A stretch of 33,362 bases of DNA from JBQTJJ01 sp052387235 (GTDB lineage: Bacteria; Actinomycetota; Acidimicrobiia; Acidimicrobiales; GCA-2861595). The DNA lies in the NCBI GenBank assembly GCA_052387235.1, contig JBQTJJ010000052.1, positions 1 through 33,362 on the forward strand. The letters are read 5' to 3'. Shown one piece after another: positions 16,695-23,561 of the stretch. A program made the position numbers and the translations under genes. The notes under the pieces were generated by a model that was not told where the DNA came from, did not search any database, and saw only the letters and a program-made list of their open reading frames with translations. The number at the start of each line of letters is the position of its first letter. Position 1 is the first letter of the stretch.

Positions 16695-18829
16695 CGGAGG
16701 GGGGACACGGCGGAGCTGGCCCACCGGGTCGCCGGCGACCCGGCCTGGCGCCTCTCGGCGTCGCCGCCGCCGTCGTGCAGTCCGAGCCCACCCGGGGCGG
16801 CGAGGCGCTGCCCGATGCCGCTCACGGGTGCCTGGCCCTGGAGGTACGCGGTGACCGCCGCCAGCCCGATCACGCCGTTGATCAGCAGGACGGGCCCGGA
16901 GTCGTTGGAGAGCGCGCCCACGACGCCCCCGGCCAGACCGCCGACCAGCGCGGCCCTCCAGGCGGCTGTGCGCACCGGTGCGTACAGCAGGGCCCGGTTG
17001 CGGATGGCGAACGACACCGCCAGAACGGCGCCGGCCACCCGCAGCAGGGTCGACGGGTTCGTGAGCGTGACGGCCATGAGCTGGTAGCGCCGGGCGACCA
17101 GCTCGGCCAGATCGGTGAACCCCTCGCTGCGCGTCAGGTTGCGGCTGAGGTGGGCACCCCCGCCCAGGCCCAGGTCGACGACCACCAGGGCGAGGAGGCC
17201 GGCCACCGGCACCACCAGGGCGACCAGGGCGGAGCGCCGGGTGAGGCGACGGCCCCTGACGACCAGCGTGGCGGCGGTGAAGGCGCCGGTCACAGTGATG
17301 ACCCCGCCGACGTCGGCGCCGAGGCGGCCCCATCCCATCAGGAACCCGAGGCCGATCCCCACCCCCCCGTAGATCGCCGGGAGCCGCCACGTGGCCGGCC
17401 GGGAGCCCACCAACGCGGCCAGCCCGACGAGGGCCAGGATCGGGAGCAGAGGCTCCAGCTCGTTGGATATCCCGTAGAACCGGCCTCCCGACAGGATGCT
17501 CGGGCCCAGCACCGAACGGGTGAGCAGCTCCCCCCCGGTGGCCAGGTCGGCCGTGTAGGCCAGAAGGCATGCCGCCGCAGGGAGCACCGGACCCCGGGGC
17601 CAGCGGAGCACCGCGTCCGTGGCGAGGCCGGCGAGCACGGAGCTGACCGCTATGAGCAGGACCTCATGGAAGCGCGCGGCTGGAGCGACGGCGGCCGCCC
17701 CCAGCACCATGACCGGCCACCACATGACCGCCAGCGCGCCGGCCCGAAGGGCGGGCCTGGCGGCGGCCCCCGCTCCCCTCAGGGTGCCGAGCAGCAGGAG
17801 GACCACCGCCGACATCGCTACGACCGTGTACAGCGACGAGGCCTGGCGTCCGCCCCGGACGTCGCTCCATCGACGCCGGGCCTGCTCCAGCTGCTCGGCC
17901 GAGCGCTCGGCGCCGGCGCGAATCGGCTCCCCCCGCATGGCGGCGGGAACGGCCAGCCCCAGGTGGCGGAGGACGGTCGGTGCGATGTCGACCGTCGACA
18001 CCAGGCCACGGCGGCGGGTGGTGCCCGACGTCACCGACCCGGTGCCGCTTCCGCCCGCCAGCCCGAAGGCGGGGAGCGCGTAGAACCGGGCCGGAACCCG
18101 GCCGACGGCGCCCTCGATCGGGGTGGGTGGCAGGTGGGACACGAGGAGGAGCTGGCCGGGAAGGCGGCGCCGCTCCAGGTCGAGGAGGGCCGCCCGGCCG
18201 GCGGCGCCATCCGGCAGTGCGACCACCACCAGTTTGCTCGTCCCGAGGGCTCCCGCGGCACGACCGGCCAGCGTGGCCGCGGAACCGAGCGACACCGTGG
18301 CCACGCTCCCGACGCGGTCGGCGGCGACGATCGCCGGATCGAGGGCGCGCCCGCGCACGCCCACGAACGCGGCCCCGCCGGGCACGGAAGCGGCGAGGAG
18401 GCCGGGGCGGAGGGTGGTGGACACCCGCCGGGCCCGGTCGCGGACGACGTCCCACCCGGCCACGCTGGCCCCGGCCCCGGCGAGCTGGACCCTCAGGGCC
18501 GGCGCCGACCGCGGGTCGTACAGCGAGCCTGGCTGGCGGCTGCCCTGGGAGATGTCGAGCAGCGCCTGGAGCCGGTCGTAGCGGCCCTGGCTCGCGGACA
18601 CGAGACCCGGCGCCATCCCCATCGCGTCGATGTGCCGCAGGAACGGATCCGCCGGCTCACGGGAGCCCGCCACGGGGCGCAGGTTGTCCACCGGGGACGA
18701 CGTCCACACCGCGACGACCGCCGTGGGCGGGGCCGTTGCGGGCGGCTCCTGCTCCTGGGCGGACGCAGGCGACACGGGGAGCGCACCCAGCGCCGCGGCC
18801 ATCACGAGCACGACCGACCGGGAGCGCAT
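16691..18829 (-). CDS. Large membrane protein with N-terminal alkaline-phosphatase-like ectodomain
   Basis: A 712-residue protein. Residues 1-26 (RSRSVVLVMAAALGALPVSP) are a signal peptide. Residues ~27-330 form an extracytoplasmic domain whose end, STVDIAPTVLRHLGLAVPAA, is the signature of the alkaline phosphatase/sulfatase superfamily. About 11 membrane helices follow (~345-690), with the polar motif GGRFYGISNELEPL between helices 4 and 5 and GWGRLGADVGGVITVTGAF. The usual first metal-binding aspartate and the DHG motif are not visible; the corresponding region reads AVVAVWTSSPVDN and LLLVSHLPPT, so catalysis is doubtful. It is translated with a PAP2 phosphatase and faces MurJ and sugar-transferase genes, suggesting an envelope glycan role (inference). 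ATG 18829 has TAGCCT 7 nt upstream. Confidence 0.8.
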   Translation of the reverse strand: MRSRSVVLVMAAALGALPVSPASAQEQEPPATAPPTAVVAVWTSSPVDNLRPVAGSREPADPFLRHIDAMGMAPGLVSASQGRYDRLQALLDISQGSRQPGSLYDPRSAPALRVQLAGAGASVAGWDVVRDRARRVSTTLRPGLLAASVPGGAAFVGVRGRALDPAIVAADRVGSVATVSLGSAATLAGRAAGALGTSKLVVVALPDGAAGRAALLDLERRRLPGQLLLVSHLPPTPIEGAVGRVPARFYALPAFGLAGGSGTGSVTSGTTRRRGLVSTVDIAPTVLRHLGLAVPAAMRGEPIRAGAERSAEQLEQARRRWSDVRGGRQASSLYTVVAMSAVVLLLLGTLRGAGAAARPALRAGALAVMWWPVMVLGAAAVAPAARFHEVLLIAVSSVLAGLATDAVLRWPRGPVLPAAACLLAYTADLATGGELLTRSVLGPSILSGGRFYGISNELEPLLPILALVGLAALVGSRPATWRLPAIYGGVGIGLGFLMGWGRLGADVGGVITVTGAFTAATLVVRGRRLTRRSALVALVVPVAGLLALVVVDLGLGGGAHLSRNLTRSEGFTDLAELVARRYQLMAVTLTNPSTLLRVAGAVLAVSFAIRNRALLYAPVRTAAWRAALVGGLAGGVVGALSNDSGPVLLINGVIGLAAVTAYLQGQAPVSGIGQRLAAPGGLGLHDGGGDAERRQAGSPATRWASSAVSPLR

Positions 18830-18836
18830 CGCCACC

Positions 18837-18842
18837 AGGCTA
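18837..18842 (-). promoter_or_regulatory. -10 box, leaderless start of AlkP-like gene
   Basis: TAGCCT on the minus strand, 7 nt before ATG 18829. It is immediately preceded by GACCCCTGC plus two bases, the same nonamer found before the divergent pyrG -10. Confidence 0.6.
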
Positions 18843-18844
18843 TT

Positions 18845-18928
18845 GCAGGGGTCCCGGCCGCCCCGGTGGCATCGGCCGGCCGCGCGCGGGTGCGGTCGGG
18901 TCCATCCGTCGGGCGCCCCGACCCCTGC
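18845..18928. repeat. Inverted nonamer flanking the divergent promoters
   Basis: GCAGGGGTC at 18845-18853 and its complement GACCCCTGC at 18920-18928. Each copy ends 2 nt before the -10 box of the gene transcribed away from it, so both promoters carry the same extended upstream element in mirror orientation. The 115 bp between the two start codons hold nothing else I can recognise. Confidence 0.7.
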
Positions 18929-18930
18929 GG

Positions 18931-18936
18931 TAGTCT
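18931..18936 (+). promoter_or_regulatory. -10 box of pyrG
   Basis: TAGTCT, 8 nt before GTG 18945, with GACCCCTGC two bases upstream of the box. No ribosome binding site is visible, so the message is probably leaderless or has a leader of one or two bases. Confidence 0.6.
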
Positions 18937-18944
18937 CGGAGCCC

Positions 18945-20567
18945 GTGGCGAAACACATCTTCGTGACGGGCGGAGTGGCCTCGTCGCTCGGGAAGGGCCT
19001 CACCGCCTCCGCCCTGGGCCGCCTCCTCAAGAGCCGGGGCCTGCGGGTCACGATGCAGAAGCTCGACCCGTACATCAACGTCGACCCCGGGACGATGAAC
19101 CCGTTCGAGCACGGGGAGGTCTTCGTCACCGACGACGGGGGCGAGACCGACCTCGACCTCGGCCACTACGAGCGCTTCATCGACGAGAACCTGCACCGCG
19201 AGTCGAATACCACCACCGGGTCGATCTACCAGTCGGTGATCGCCAAGGAGCGGCGGGGGGACTTCCTCGGCAAGACGGTCCAGGTGATCCCCCACGTCAC
19301 CAACGAGATCAAGGAGCGCATCACCCGTCTCGCCACCGACGACGTGGACATCGTCATCACCGAGGTGGGCGGCACGGTGGGCGACATCGAGATCCTGCCG
19401 TTCCTGGAGGCGATCCGGCAGTTCCGCAAGGACGTCGGCCGCGAGAACGTCTGCTACATCCACCTCACCCTGGTGCCCTACCTCGGCCCGAGCGGCGAGC
19501 AGAAGACCAAGCCCACGCAGCACTCCGTCACCGAGCTGCGCAGCCGGGGCATCCAGCCCGACGTCATCGTGTGCCGGTCGGACCAGCCCATCTCCGACGG
19601 CCTCAAGCGCAAGATCTCCCTCCTGTGCGACGTGCCGGAGAACGCGGTGGTCAGCGCCGTCGACACCAGGAACATCTACGAGATCCCGCTCGTGCTCCAC
19701 GAGGAGGGCCTCGACGACGAGGTGTGCCGGCTGTTCCACCTGGGCGGCACGCCCGACCTCACCCGGTGGACCCGCCTGGTCCACCTGGTGGAGGCCGCCA
19801 CCAAGCCGGTGCGCATCGGCCTGATCGGCAAGTACGTCAACCTGCCCGACGCCTACCTGTCGGTGGTGGAGGCGCTGCGCCACGCCGGCTTCCACCACGG
19901 GTCCAAGGTCGAGATCGACTGGATCCAGGCCGAGGAGGTCACCGGCCTCCTGGCCGAGGGCCGCCTGCGCAGCCTCGACGGCATGGTGATCCCGGGCGGC
20001 TTCGGCGAGCGCGGCATCGACGGCAAGGTGGCGGCCGCCCGCTACGCCCGGGAGAACGAGGTGCCGTGCCTGGGCCTGTGCCTCGGCCTCCAGGTCATGG
20101 TGATCGACTTCGCCCGCAGCGTGGCCGGCCTCACCTCGGCCAACTCCCGCGAGTTCGACCCCTCCTCGCCGGAGCTGGTCATCGACCTGATGGACGAACA
20201 GCGCGAGGTGGTCAACATGGGCGGCACCATGCGCCTCGGCTCCTACGTCGCCCGCCTCAGGCCGGGCTCGCTGGTGGAGAAGGCCTACGGCGAGCCCGTG
20301 GTCTACGAGCGTCACCGCCACCGCTACGAGGTCAACCCCCGGTATCGCCACCGCCTGGAGGAGGCGGGCCTGGTGTGCTCGGGCACCTCGCCCGACGACC
20401 GGCTGGTGGAGTTCATCGAGCTTCCCGGCCACCCGTGCTGGGTCGGCACCCAGGCCCACCCCGAGTTCAAGAGCCGGCCCGACCGGCCCCACCCCCTGTT
20501 CTTCGAGCTGGTGGGCGCCGCCCTGGACCGGGCCGAGGGCCGGAACCCGCAGCTTCCCGACGTTTGA
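18945..20567 (+). CDS. pyrG: CTP synthase
   Basis: A 540-residue enzyme converting UTP, glutamine and ATP to CTP. The synthase domain begins VAKHIFVTGGVASSLGKGLT (P-loop SLGKGLTASALG) and contains LDPYINVDPGTMNPFEHGEV, TDLDLGHYERF and EVGGTVGDIEILPF. The class I glutamine amidotransferase domain (~290-540) has the oxyanion loop GGFGERG, the nucleophile Cys379 in CLGLCLGLQVM, and the His/Glu of THPEF type in QAHPEFKSRP. Length and motifs are complete. The order steB region-pyrG-NUDIX-xerD matches M. tuberculosis Rv1698 to Rv1701. Its stop TGA overlaps the NUDIX start as TTGA. GTG 18945 is set by the conserved N-terminus and the -10 box. Confidence 0.98.
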   Translation: MAKHIFVTGGVASSLGKGLTASALGRLLKSRGLRVTMQKLDPYINVDPGTMNPFEHGEVFVTDDGGETDLDLGHYERFIDENLHRESNTTTGSIYQSVIAKERRGDFLGKTVQVIPHVTNEIKERITRLATDDVDIVITEVGGTVGDIEILPFLEAIRQFRKDVGRENVCYIHLTLVPYLGPSGEQKTKPTQHSVTELRSRGIQPDVIVCRSDQPISDGLKRKISLLCDVPENAVVSAVDTRNIYEIPLVLHEEGLDDEVCRLFHLGGTPDLTRWTRLVHLVEAATKPVRIGLIGKYVNLPDAYLSVVEALRHAGFHHGSKVEIDWIQAEEVTGLLAEGRLRSLDGMVIPGGFGERGIDGKVAAARYARENEVPCLGLCLGLQVMVIDFARSVAGLTSANSREFDPSSPELVIDLMDEQREVVNMGGTMRLGSYVARLRPGSLVEKAYGEPVVYERHRHRYEVNPRYRHRLEEAGLVCSGTSPDDRLVEFIELPGHPCWVGTQAHPEFKSRPDRPHPLFFELVGAALDRAEGRNPQLPDV

Positions 20568-21121
20568 GCGGCTTCCGCAGGCTCGACGAGCGCGAGGTCT
20601 GGCGGGGCCACCTGGTCAGCGCCGGCGTGGGGCGCTACGCCGCCCCCGACGGGTCGGAGTTCGAGCGGGAGGTGGTGCACCACCCCGGCGCCGTCTCGGT
20701 GGTGCCCGTCCTCGACGGGGGCGCCACCGTGCTGCTGGTGCGGCAGTACCGGTCGGCCGTGGACCGGGAGCTGCTGGAGATCCCCGCCGGCAAGCGGGAC
20801 GTGGACGGCGAGGAGCCGGCCGTCACCGCCGCCCGGGAGCTGGAGGAGGAGGTCGGGATGCGGGCCGGCCGCATGGAGAAGCTGGGGGAGTTCTTCAACT
20901 CGCCCGGCTTCTGCGACGAGCACTCCCACGTCTTCCTCGCCCTCGACCTCACCCCCTGCGACGCCTCGGCCCAGGGCGTGGAGGAGCGGCACATGACGAT
21001 CGAGCGGGTGGCCATGGACGACGTGGCCGGCCTGGTGGCCGCCGGCGCCATCGTCGACGCCAAGACCATCATCGGCCTCTGCCTGGCCCGCGCCCGCCTG
21101 ACCCCGCTTTCGAGTAAATAG
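20564..21121 (+). CDS. NUDIX hydrolase, ADP-ribose pyrophosphatase type
   Basis: A 185-residue protein starting at TTG 20564, which overlaps the pyrG stop. The N-terminal ADPRase beta domain (VWRGHLVSAGVGRY, VVHHPGAVSVVPVL, VLLVRQYRSAVDRELLEIPA) precedes the Nudix box GKRDVDGEEPAVTAARELEE continuing EVGM, which has the one-residue expansion seen in actinobacterial ADPRases and keeps the REL-EE metal ligands. FFNSPGFCDEHSHVFLAL follows. It probably hydrolyses ADP-ribose to AMP and ribose 5-phosphate, like Rv1700 at the same locus. The last three codons and the TAG stop lie inside an AT-rich palindrome, so the present C-terminus (PLSSK) was probably supplied by that element. Confidence 0.92.
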   Translation: MSGFRRLDEREVWRGHLVSAGVGRYAAPDGSEFEREVVHHPGAVSVVPVLDGGATVLLVRQYRSAVDRELLEIPAGKRDVDGEEPAVTAARELEEEVGMRAGRMEKLGEFFNSPGFCDEHSHVFLALDLTPCDASAQGVEERHMTIERVAMDDVAGLVAAGAIVDAKTIIGLCLARARLTPLSSK

Positions 21122-21153
21122 CTCGCCAAAATGGCGAGCTATTTACTCGAAAG
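21107..21153. repeat. Perfect 22-bp-stem palindrome, AT-rich
   Basis: The arms 21107-21128 and 21132-21153 are exact complements with an AAA loop. The stem is about 45% GC in surroundings far richer in GC. It carries the TAG stop of the NUDIX gene. The sequence after the right arm is AAAGGCGG, not a U-tract, so it is not a classic intrinsic terminator on either strand. It is 31 nt upstream of the ald -10 box. Possible identities are a REP-like dispersed palindromic element, a transcript-end stabilising hairpin, or a dimeric regulator site. Confidence 0.9.
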
Positions 21154-21183
21154 GCGGTCGGGGCGACGGGCGGCCGGCCGGCG

Positions 21184-21189
21184 TAGTCT
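21184..21189 (+). promoter_or_regulatory. -10 box, leaderless start of ald
   Basis: TAGTCT exactly 6 nt before GTG 21196. No ribosome binding site. Confidence 0.62.
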
Positions 21190-21195
21190 GCTGCG

Positions 21196-22308
21196 GTGAT
21201 CGTGGGGGTGCCGGCCGAGGTCAAGACGGGGGAGAACCGGGTCGCCATCACGCCCGACGGCGTGCGCGAGCTGGTGGCCCACGGCCACCGGGTGCTGGTG
21301 GAGCGGGGCGCCGGCGAGGGCTCGTCCATCGCCGACGCCGACTTCGCGGCTGCCGGCGCCGAGCCGGTGAGCGGGGACGAGGCGTGGGGCGCGGACATGG
21401 TGGTGAAGGTCAAGGAGCCGCAGCGGGAGGAGGCGGCCCACCTGCGCCGGGACCAGATCCTGTTCACCTACCTCCACCTGGCCCACTACCCGGAGGTGGC
21501 CAAGGCCCTCCTGGCCGCCGGCACCGTGGCTTTGGCCTACGAGACGGTCCAGCTCGCCAACGGCGCCCTCCCGCTCCTGGCGCCCATGAGCGAGGTGGCG
21601 GGACGCATGGCCACCCAGATCGGCGCCCACTACCTGGAGCGGGAGAACGGGGGGCGGGGCGTGCTCCTGGGCGGTGCGCCGGGCGTGCGCCCGGCCCGGG
21701 TGGTGGTGATCGGCGCCGGCAACGTGGGCTGGAACGCGGCCTGGATCGCCCAGGGCATGGAGGCCGAGGTGTGGCTGCTCGACAAGAACCTCGACCGCCT
21801 CCGGTTCGTGGACCAGATCCACAAGGGTCGGATCCTCACCCTCGCCTCCAACCGGGGGGCGGTGGAGCGGGCCGTCGCCGAGGCCGACCTCCTGATCGGC
21901 GCCGTGCTGGTGCCGGGCGGTCGGGCGCCCATGGTGGTCACCGAGGACATGGTCCGGGCCATGAAGCCGGGGGCCGTGATCATCGACATCGCCGTCGACC
22001 AGGGCGGCTGCGTGGAGACCACGCGCGAGACCACGCACGACGACCCGGTGTACGAGCGTCACGGCGTGCTGCACTACGCCGTGGGCAACATGCCCGGTGC
22101 CGTGCCCCACACGTCCACCTACGCCCTCACCAACGCCACCCTCCCGTTCGTGCTCGAGGTGGCCCAGCGGGGCGTGGCCGGAGCCCTCAGGCACGACCCC
22201 TCCCTCCGGCTCGGGGTCACCACGGTGGCGGGCCGGGTCACCAACCCGGTGGTGGCCGGGGCACTGGGGATGGAGGCGGCCGACCCGCTGGCCTGCCTGG
22301 GCCGCTGA
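21196..22308 (+). CDS. ald: Alanine dehydrogenase
   Basis: A 370-residue NAD-dependent enzyme interconverting L-alanine and pyruvate plus ammonia. The N-terminal domain begins VIVGVPAEVKTGENRVAITP and holds the catalytic-site segments VVKVKEPQ (Lys ~73) and TYLHLAHYPEV (His ~94). The family signature APMSEVAGRMATQIGAHYLE is at ~133-152. The NAD fold has VVVIGAGNVGWNAA (~168-181), with the acidic ribose-binding residue in VWLLDKNLDRL. DIAVDQGGCVETTRETTHDD and HYAVGNMPGAVPHTSTYALT complete the match. Size is normal. It has its own leaderless promoter and is inserted between the NUDIX and recombinase genes relative to M. tuberculosis. It may supply pyruvate or handle alanine and redox balance. 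Confidence 0.97.
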   Translation: MIVGVPAEVKTGENRVAITPDGVRELVAHGHRVLVERGAGEGSSIADADFAAAGAEPVSGDEAWGADMVVKVKEPQREEAAHLRRDQILFTYLHLAHYPEVAKALLAAGTVALAYETVQLANGALPLLAPMSEVAGRMATQIGAHYLERENGGRGVLLGGAPGVRPARVVVIGAGNVGWNAAWIAQGMEAEVWLLDKNLDRLRFVDQIHKGRILTLASNRGAVERAVAEADLLIGAVLVPGGRAPMVVTEDMVRAMKPGAVIIDIAVDQGGCVETTRETTHDDPVYERHGVLHYAVGNMPGAVPHTSTYALTNATLPFVLEVAQRGVAGALRHDPSLRLGVTTVAGRVTNPVVAGALGMEAADPLACLGR

Positions 22309-22346
22309 GCCCCGCCGGGCCGCTCAGCCCCGCCGGGCCGCTCAGC
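22299..22346 (+). repeat. 18-bp tandem repeat at the ald / recombinase junction
   Basis: Units at 22299-22316 and 22317-22334 differ by one base (CTGAGC versus CTCAGC), and a partial third runs to 22346. The first unit contains the ald stop codon and the possible CTG start of the next gene; the others encode the LSPAGP repeats at its N-terminus. Confidence 0.88.
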
Positions 22347-23213
22347 TCGGAGGCCGAGGGCTTCCTGGCCGACCTGCACGAGCGCGGCCGGGCCGCCAAC
22401 ACCGTCGCCGCCTACCGCCGCGACCTGACCTCGTACGAGCGCTTCCTCGGGAGCCGCGGGCTGGCGGTGGCCGGCGCCGGGGAGGACGACGTGGCGGCGT
22501 ACGTGGCCGCCCTCACCGGCGCCGGGCGCAAGCCGGCGTCGGTGACCAGGGCCCTGGTGGCGGTGCGGGCCCTGCACCGCTGGTGCGGCAGCGACGCGGC
22601 GGTGGAGGTGGACCGCCCGCCGCCGGCGCCGGCCGGCCCCAACGCCCTGAGCGAGGCCGACGCGGCAGCGCTGGTGGAGTCGGTGGCGGGTGCCAGCGCC
22701 GTGGCCCGGCGCGACCGGGCCCTCCTCGAGGTGCTCTACGCCACGGGCGCCAGCATCCCCGAGGTCGTGGCCCTGTCGTGCGACGACGTCGCCGGCGGAC
22801 TGGCCCGTTTCGGCGGGCGCCACCCCCGCGCCGTTCCCCTCGGCGGACCCGCCCTCGCCGCCCTGGCCGCGTGGCATGCGCCCGGCGGCCGGGACACCAT
22901 GGCCCGGCCCGGCCCGGGGCCGGGTGGCGCCCTGTTCCTCAACCAGCGGGGGGGACGCCTGTCCCGGCAGTGGGCGTGGGAGGTGGTCCGGGCCGCGGGG
23001 GAGCGGGTCGGGCTCTCCACCCCCGGGCCCCACGTCCTGCGCCACTCCTTCGCCCTGCACCTGGCCGGGCGCGGCGCGCCGGCGGGCGTCGTCCAGCAGC
23101 TCATGACCGGCCAGCCCGAGGCGCTCACTACCGACGAGCTGGTGCAGTGCCACCGGCGGTGGCATCCGCGTGGCGGGGCCCGGGGGTCACCGGAGCACCG
23201 GTCGAGCTACTAG
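22305..23213 (+). CDS. XerD-like tyrosine recombinase homologue lacking catalytic residues
   Basis: About 302 residues, colinear with XerD (M. tuberculosis Rv1701 is in the same place). The N-terminal SAM-like core-binding domain is intact (ERGRAANTVAAYRRDLTSYE), as are the catalytic-domain scaffold (ALLEVLYATG, GALFLNQRGGRLSRQWAWEV) and HVLRHSFALHLAGRG. Active-site positions are altered. The first Arg (TGARISE in relatives) is TGASIPE. The GKGGK lysine hairpin reads FGGRHPRAVPL. The GH histidine is TGQ. The TTQIYT tyrosine is missing: LTT is followed directly by the last helix (DELVQCHRRWHP). Only HxxR remains. No ATG/GTG/TTG precedes the domain; CTG 22305, overlapping the ald stop, is the likely start. 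Probably a DNA-binding protein without recombinase activity, or a decaying gene. Confidence 0.82.
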   Translation: MSPAGPLSPAGPLSSEAEGFLADLHERGRAANTVAAYRRDLTSYERFLGSRGLAVAGAGEDDVAAYVAALTGAGRKPASVTRALVAVRALHRWCGSDAAVEVDRPPPAPAGPNALSEADAAALVESVAGASAVARRDRALLEVLYATGASIPEVVALSCDDVAGGLARFGGRHPRAVPLGGPALAALAAWHAPGGRDTMARPGPGPGGALFLNQRGGRLSRQWAWEVVRAAGERVGLSTPGPHVLRHSFALHLAGRGAPAGVVQQLMTGQPEALTTDELVQCHRRWHPRGGARGSPEHRSSY

Positions 23214-23216
23214 CCT
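23211..23216 (+). promoter_or_regulatory. -10 box of zinc-finger gene, formed by the preceding stop codon
   Basis: TAGCCT, 6 nt before GTG 23223. Its first three bases are the TAG stop of the recombinase homologue. Confidence 0.6.
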
Positions 23217-23222
23217 CTCCTT

Positions 23223-23561
23223 GTGGCCAGTGATGCACCTTCGGTCGACCAGCGCGCCATCCTCGAGGAGGAGCGCGACGTCCTGCTCCGCCAGCTGGCC
23301 GAGCTCGGCTTCGGCGAGGGAGGAGGGCTCACCTACGACGCCAACTTCGCCGACTCCAGCCAGGTGACCGCGGAGCGGGGTGAGGCCGAGGCGCTCGCCG
23401 CCAGCCTCCGGGAGACCCTCGAAGACGTGCAGCTCGCCCTGACCAAGATCGAGGACGGCACCTACGGCGTGTGCGAGGGCTGCGGGCAGCGCATCGACCC
23501 GGCCCGGCTGGAGGCCAAGCCGGCGGCGCGCTTCTGCATGGACTGCGCCTCCCGACGCTGA
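23223..23561 (+). CDS. TraR/DksA-type C4 zinc-finger protein
   Basis: A 112-residue protein. Residues ~8-80 form a helical coiled-coil hairpin (QRAILEEERDVLLRQLAELG, SLRETLEDVQLALTKIEDGT). A C-terminal C4 zinc finger follows: YGVCEGCGQRIDPARLEAKP then ARFCMDCA, giving CxxC-x17-CxxC. Proteins of this family enter the RNA polymerase secondary channel and adjust initiation. Actinobacterial members are usually shorter and lack the acidic DxxDxA tip of E. coli DksA; here the hairpin tip reads YDANFADSSQ, which does contain spaced acidic residues. It has its own leaderless promoter and is followed by the M50 protease gene at a CTGA junction. A role in transcription is inferred from family. Confidence 0.9.
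   Translation: MASDAPSVDQRAILEEERDVLLRQLAELGFGEGGGLTYDANFADSSQVTAERGEAEALAASLRETLEDVQLALTKIEDGTYGVCEGCGQRIDPARLEAKPAARFCMDCASRR

Noticed and set aside
16592..20563. Plus-strand open frame running through the PAP2, AlkP-like and pyrG region up to the NUDIX gene
   Set aside because: It is antisense or out of frame to well-supported genes. Only its last part, from TTG 20564, is a real gene (NUDIX).
21107..21153. Intrinsic terminator for the pyrG-NUDIX unit
   Set aside because: The stem is perfect but no U-run follows on either strand and the stem is AT-rich; I list it as a repeat of uncertain role.
22305..23213. Integrase of a mobile element
   Set aside because: Synteny, full-length XerD-like N-terminal domain and absence of att-like repeats, cargo genes or compositional shift argue for a chromosomal XerD descendant.
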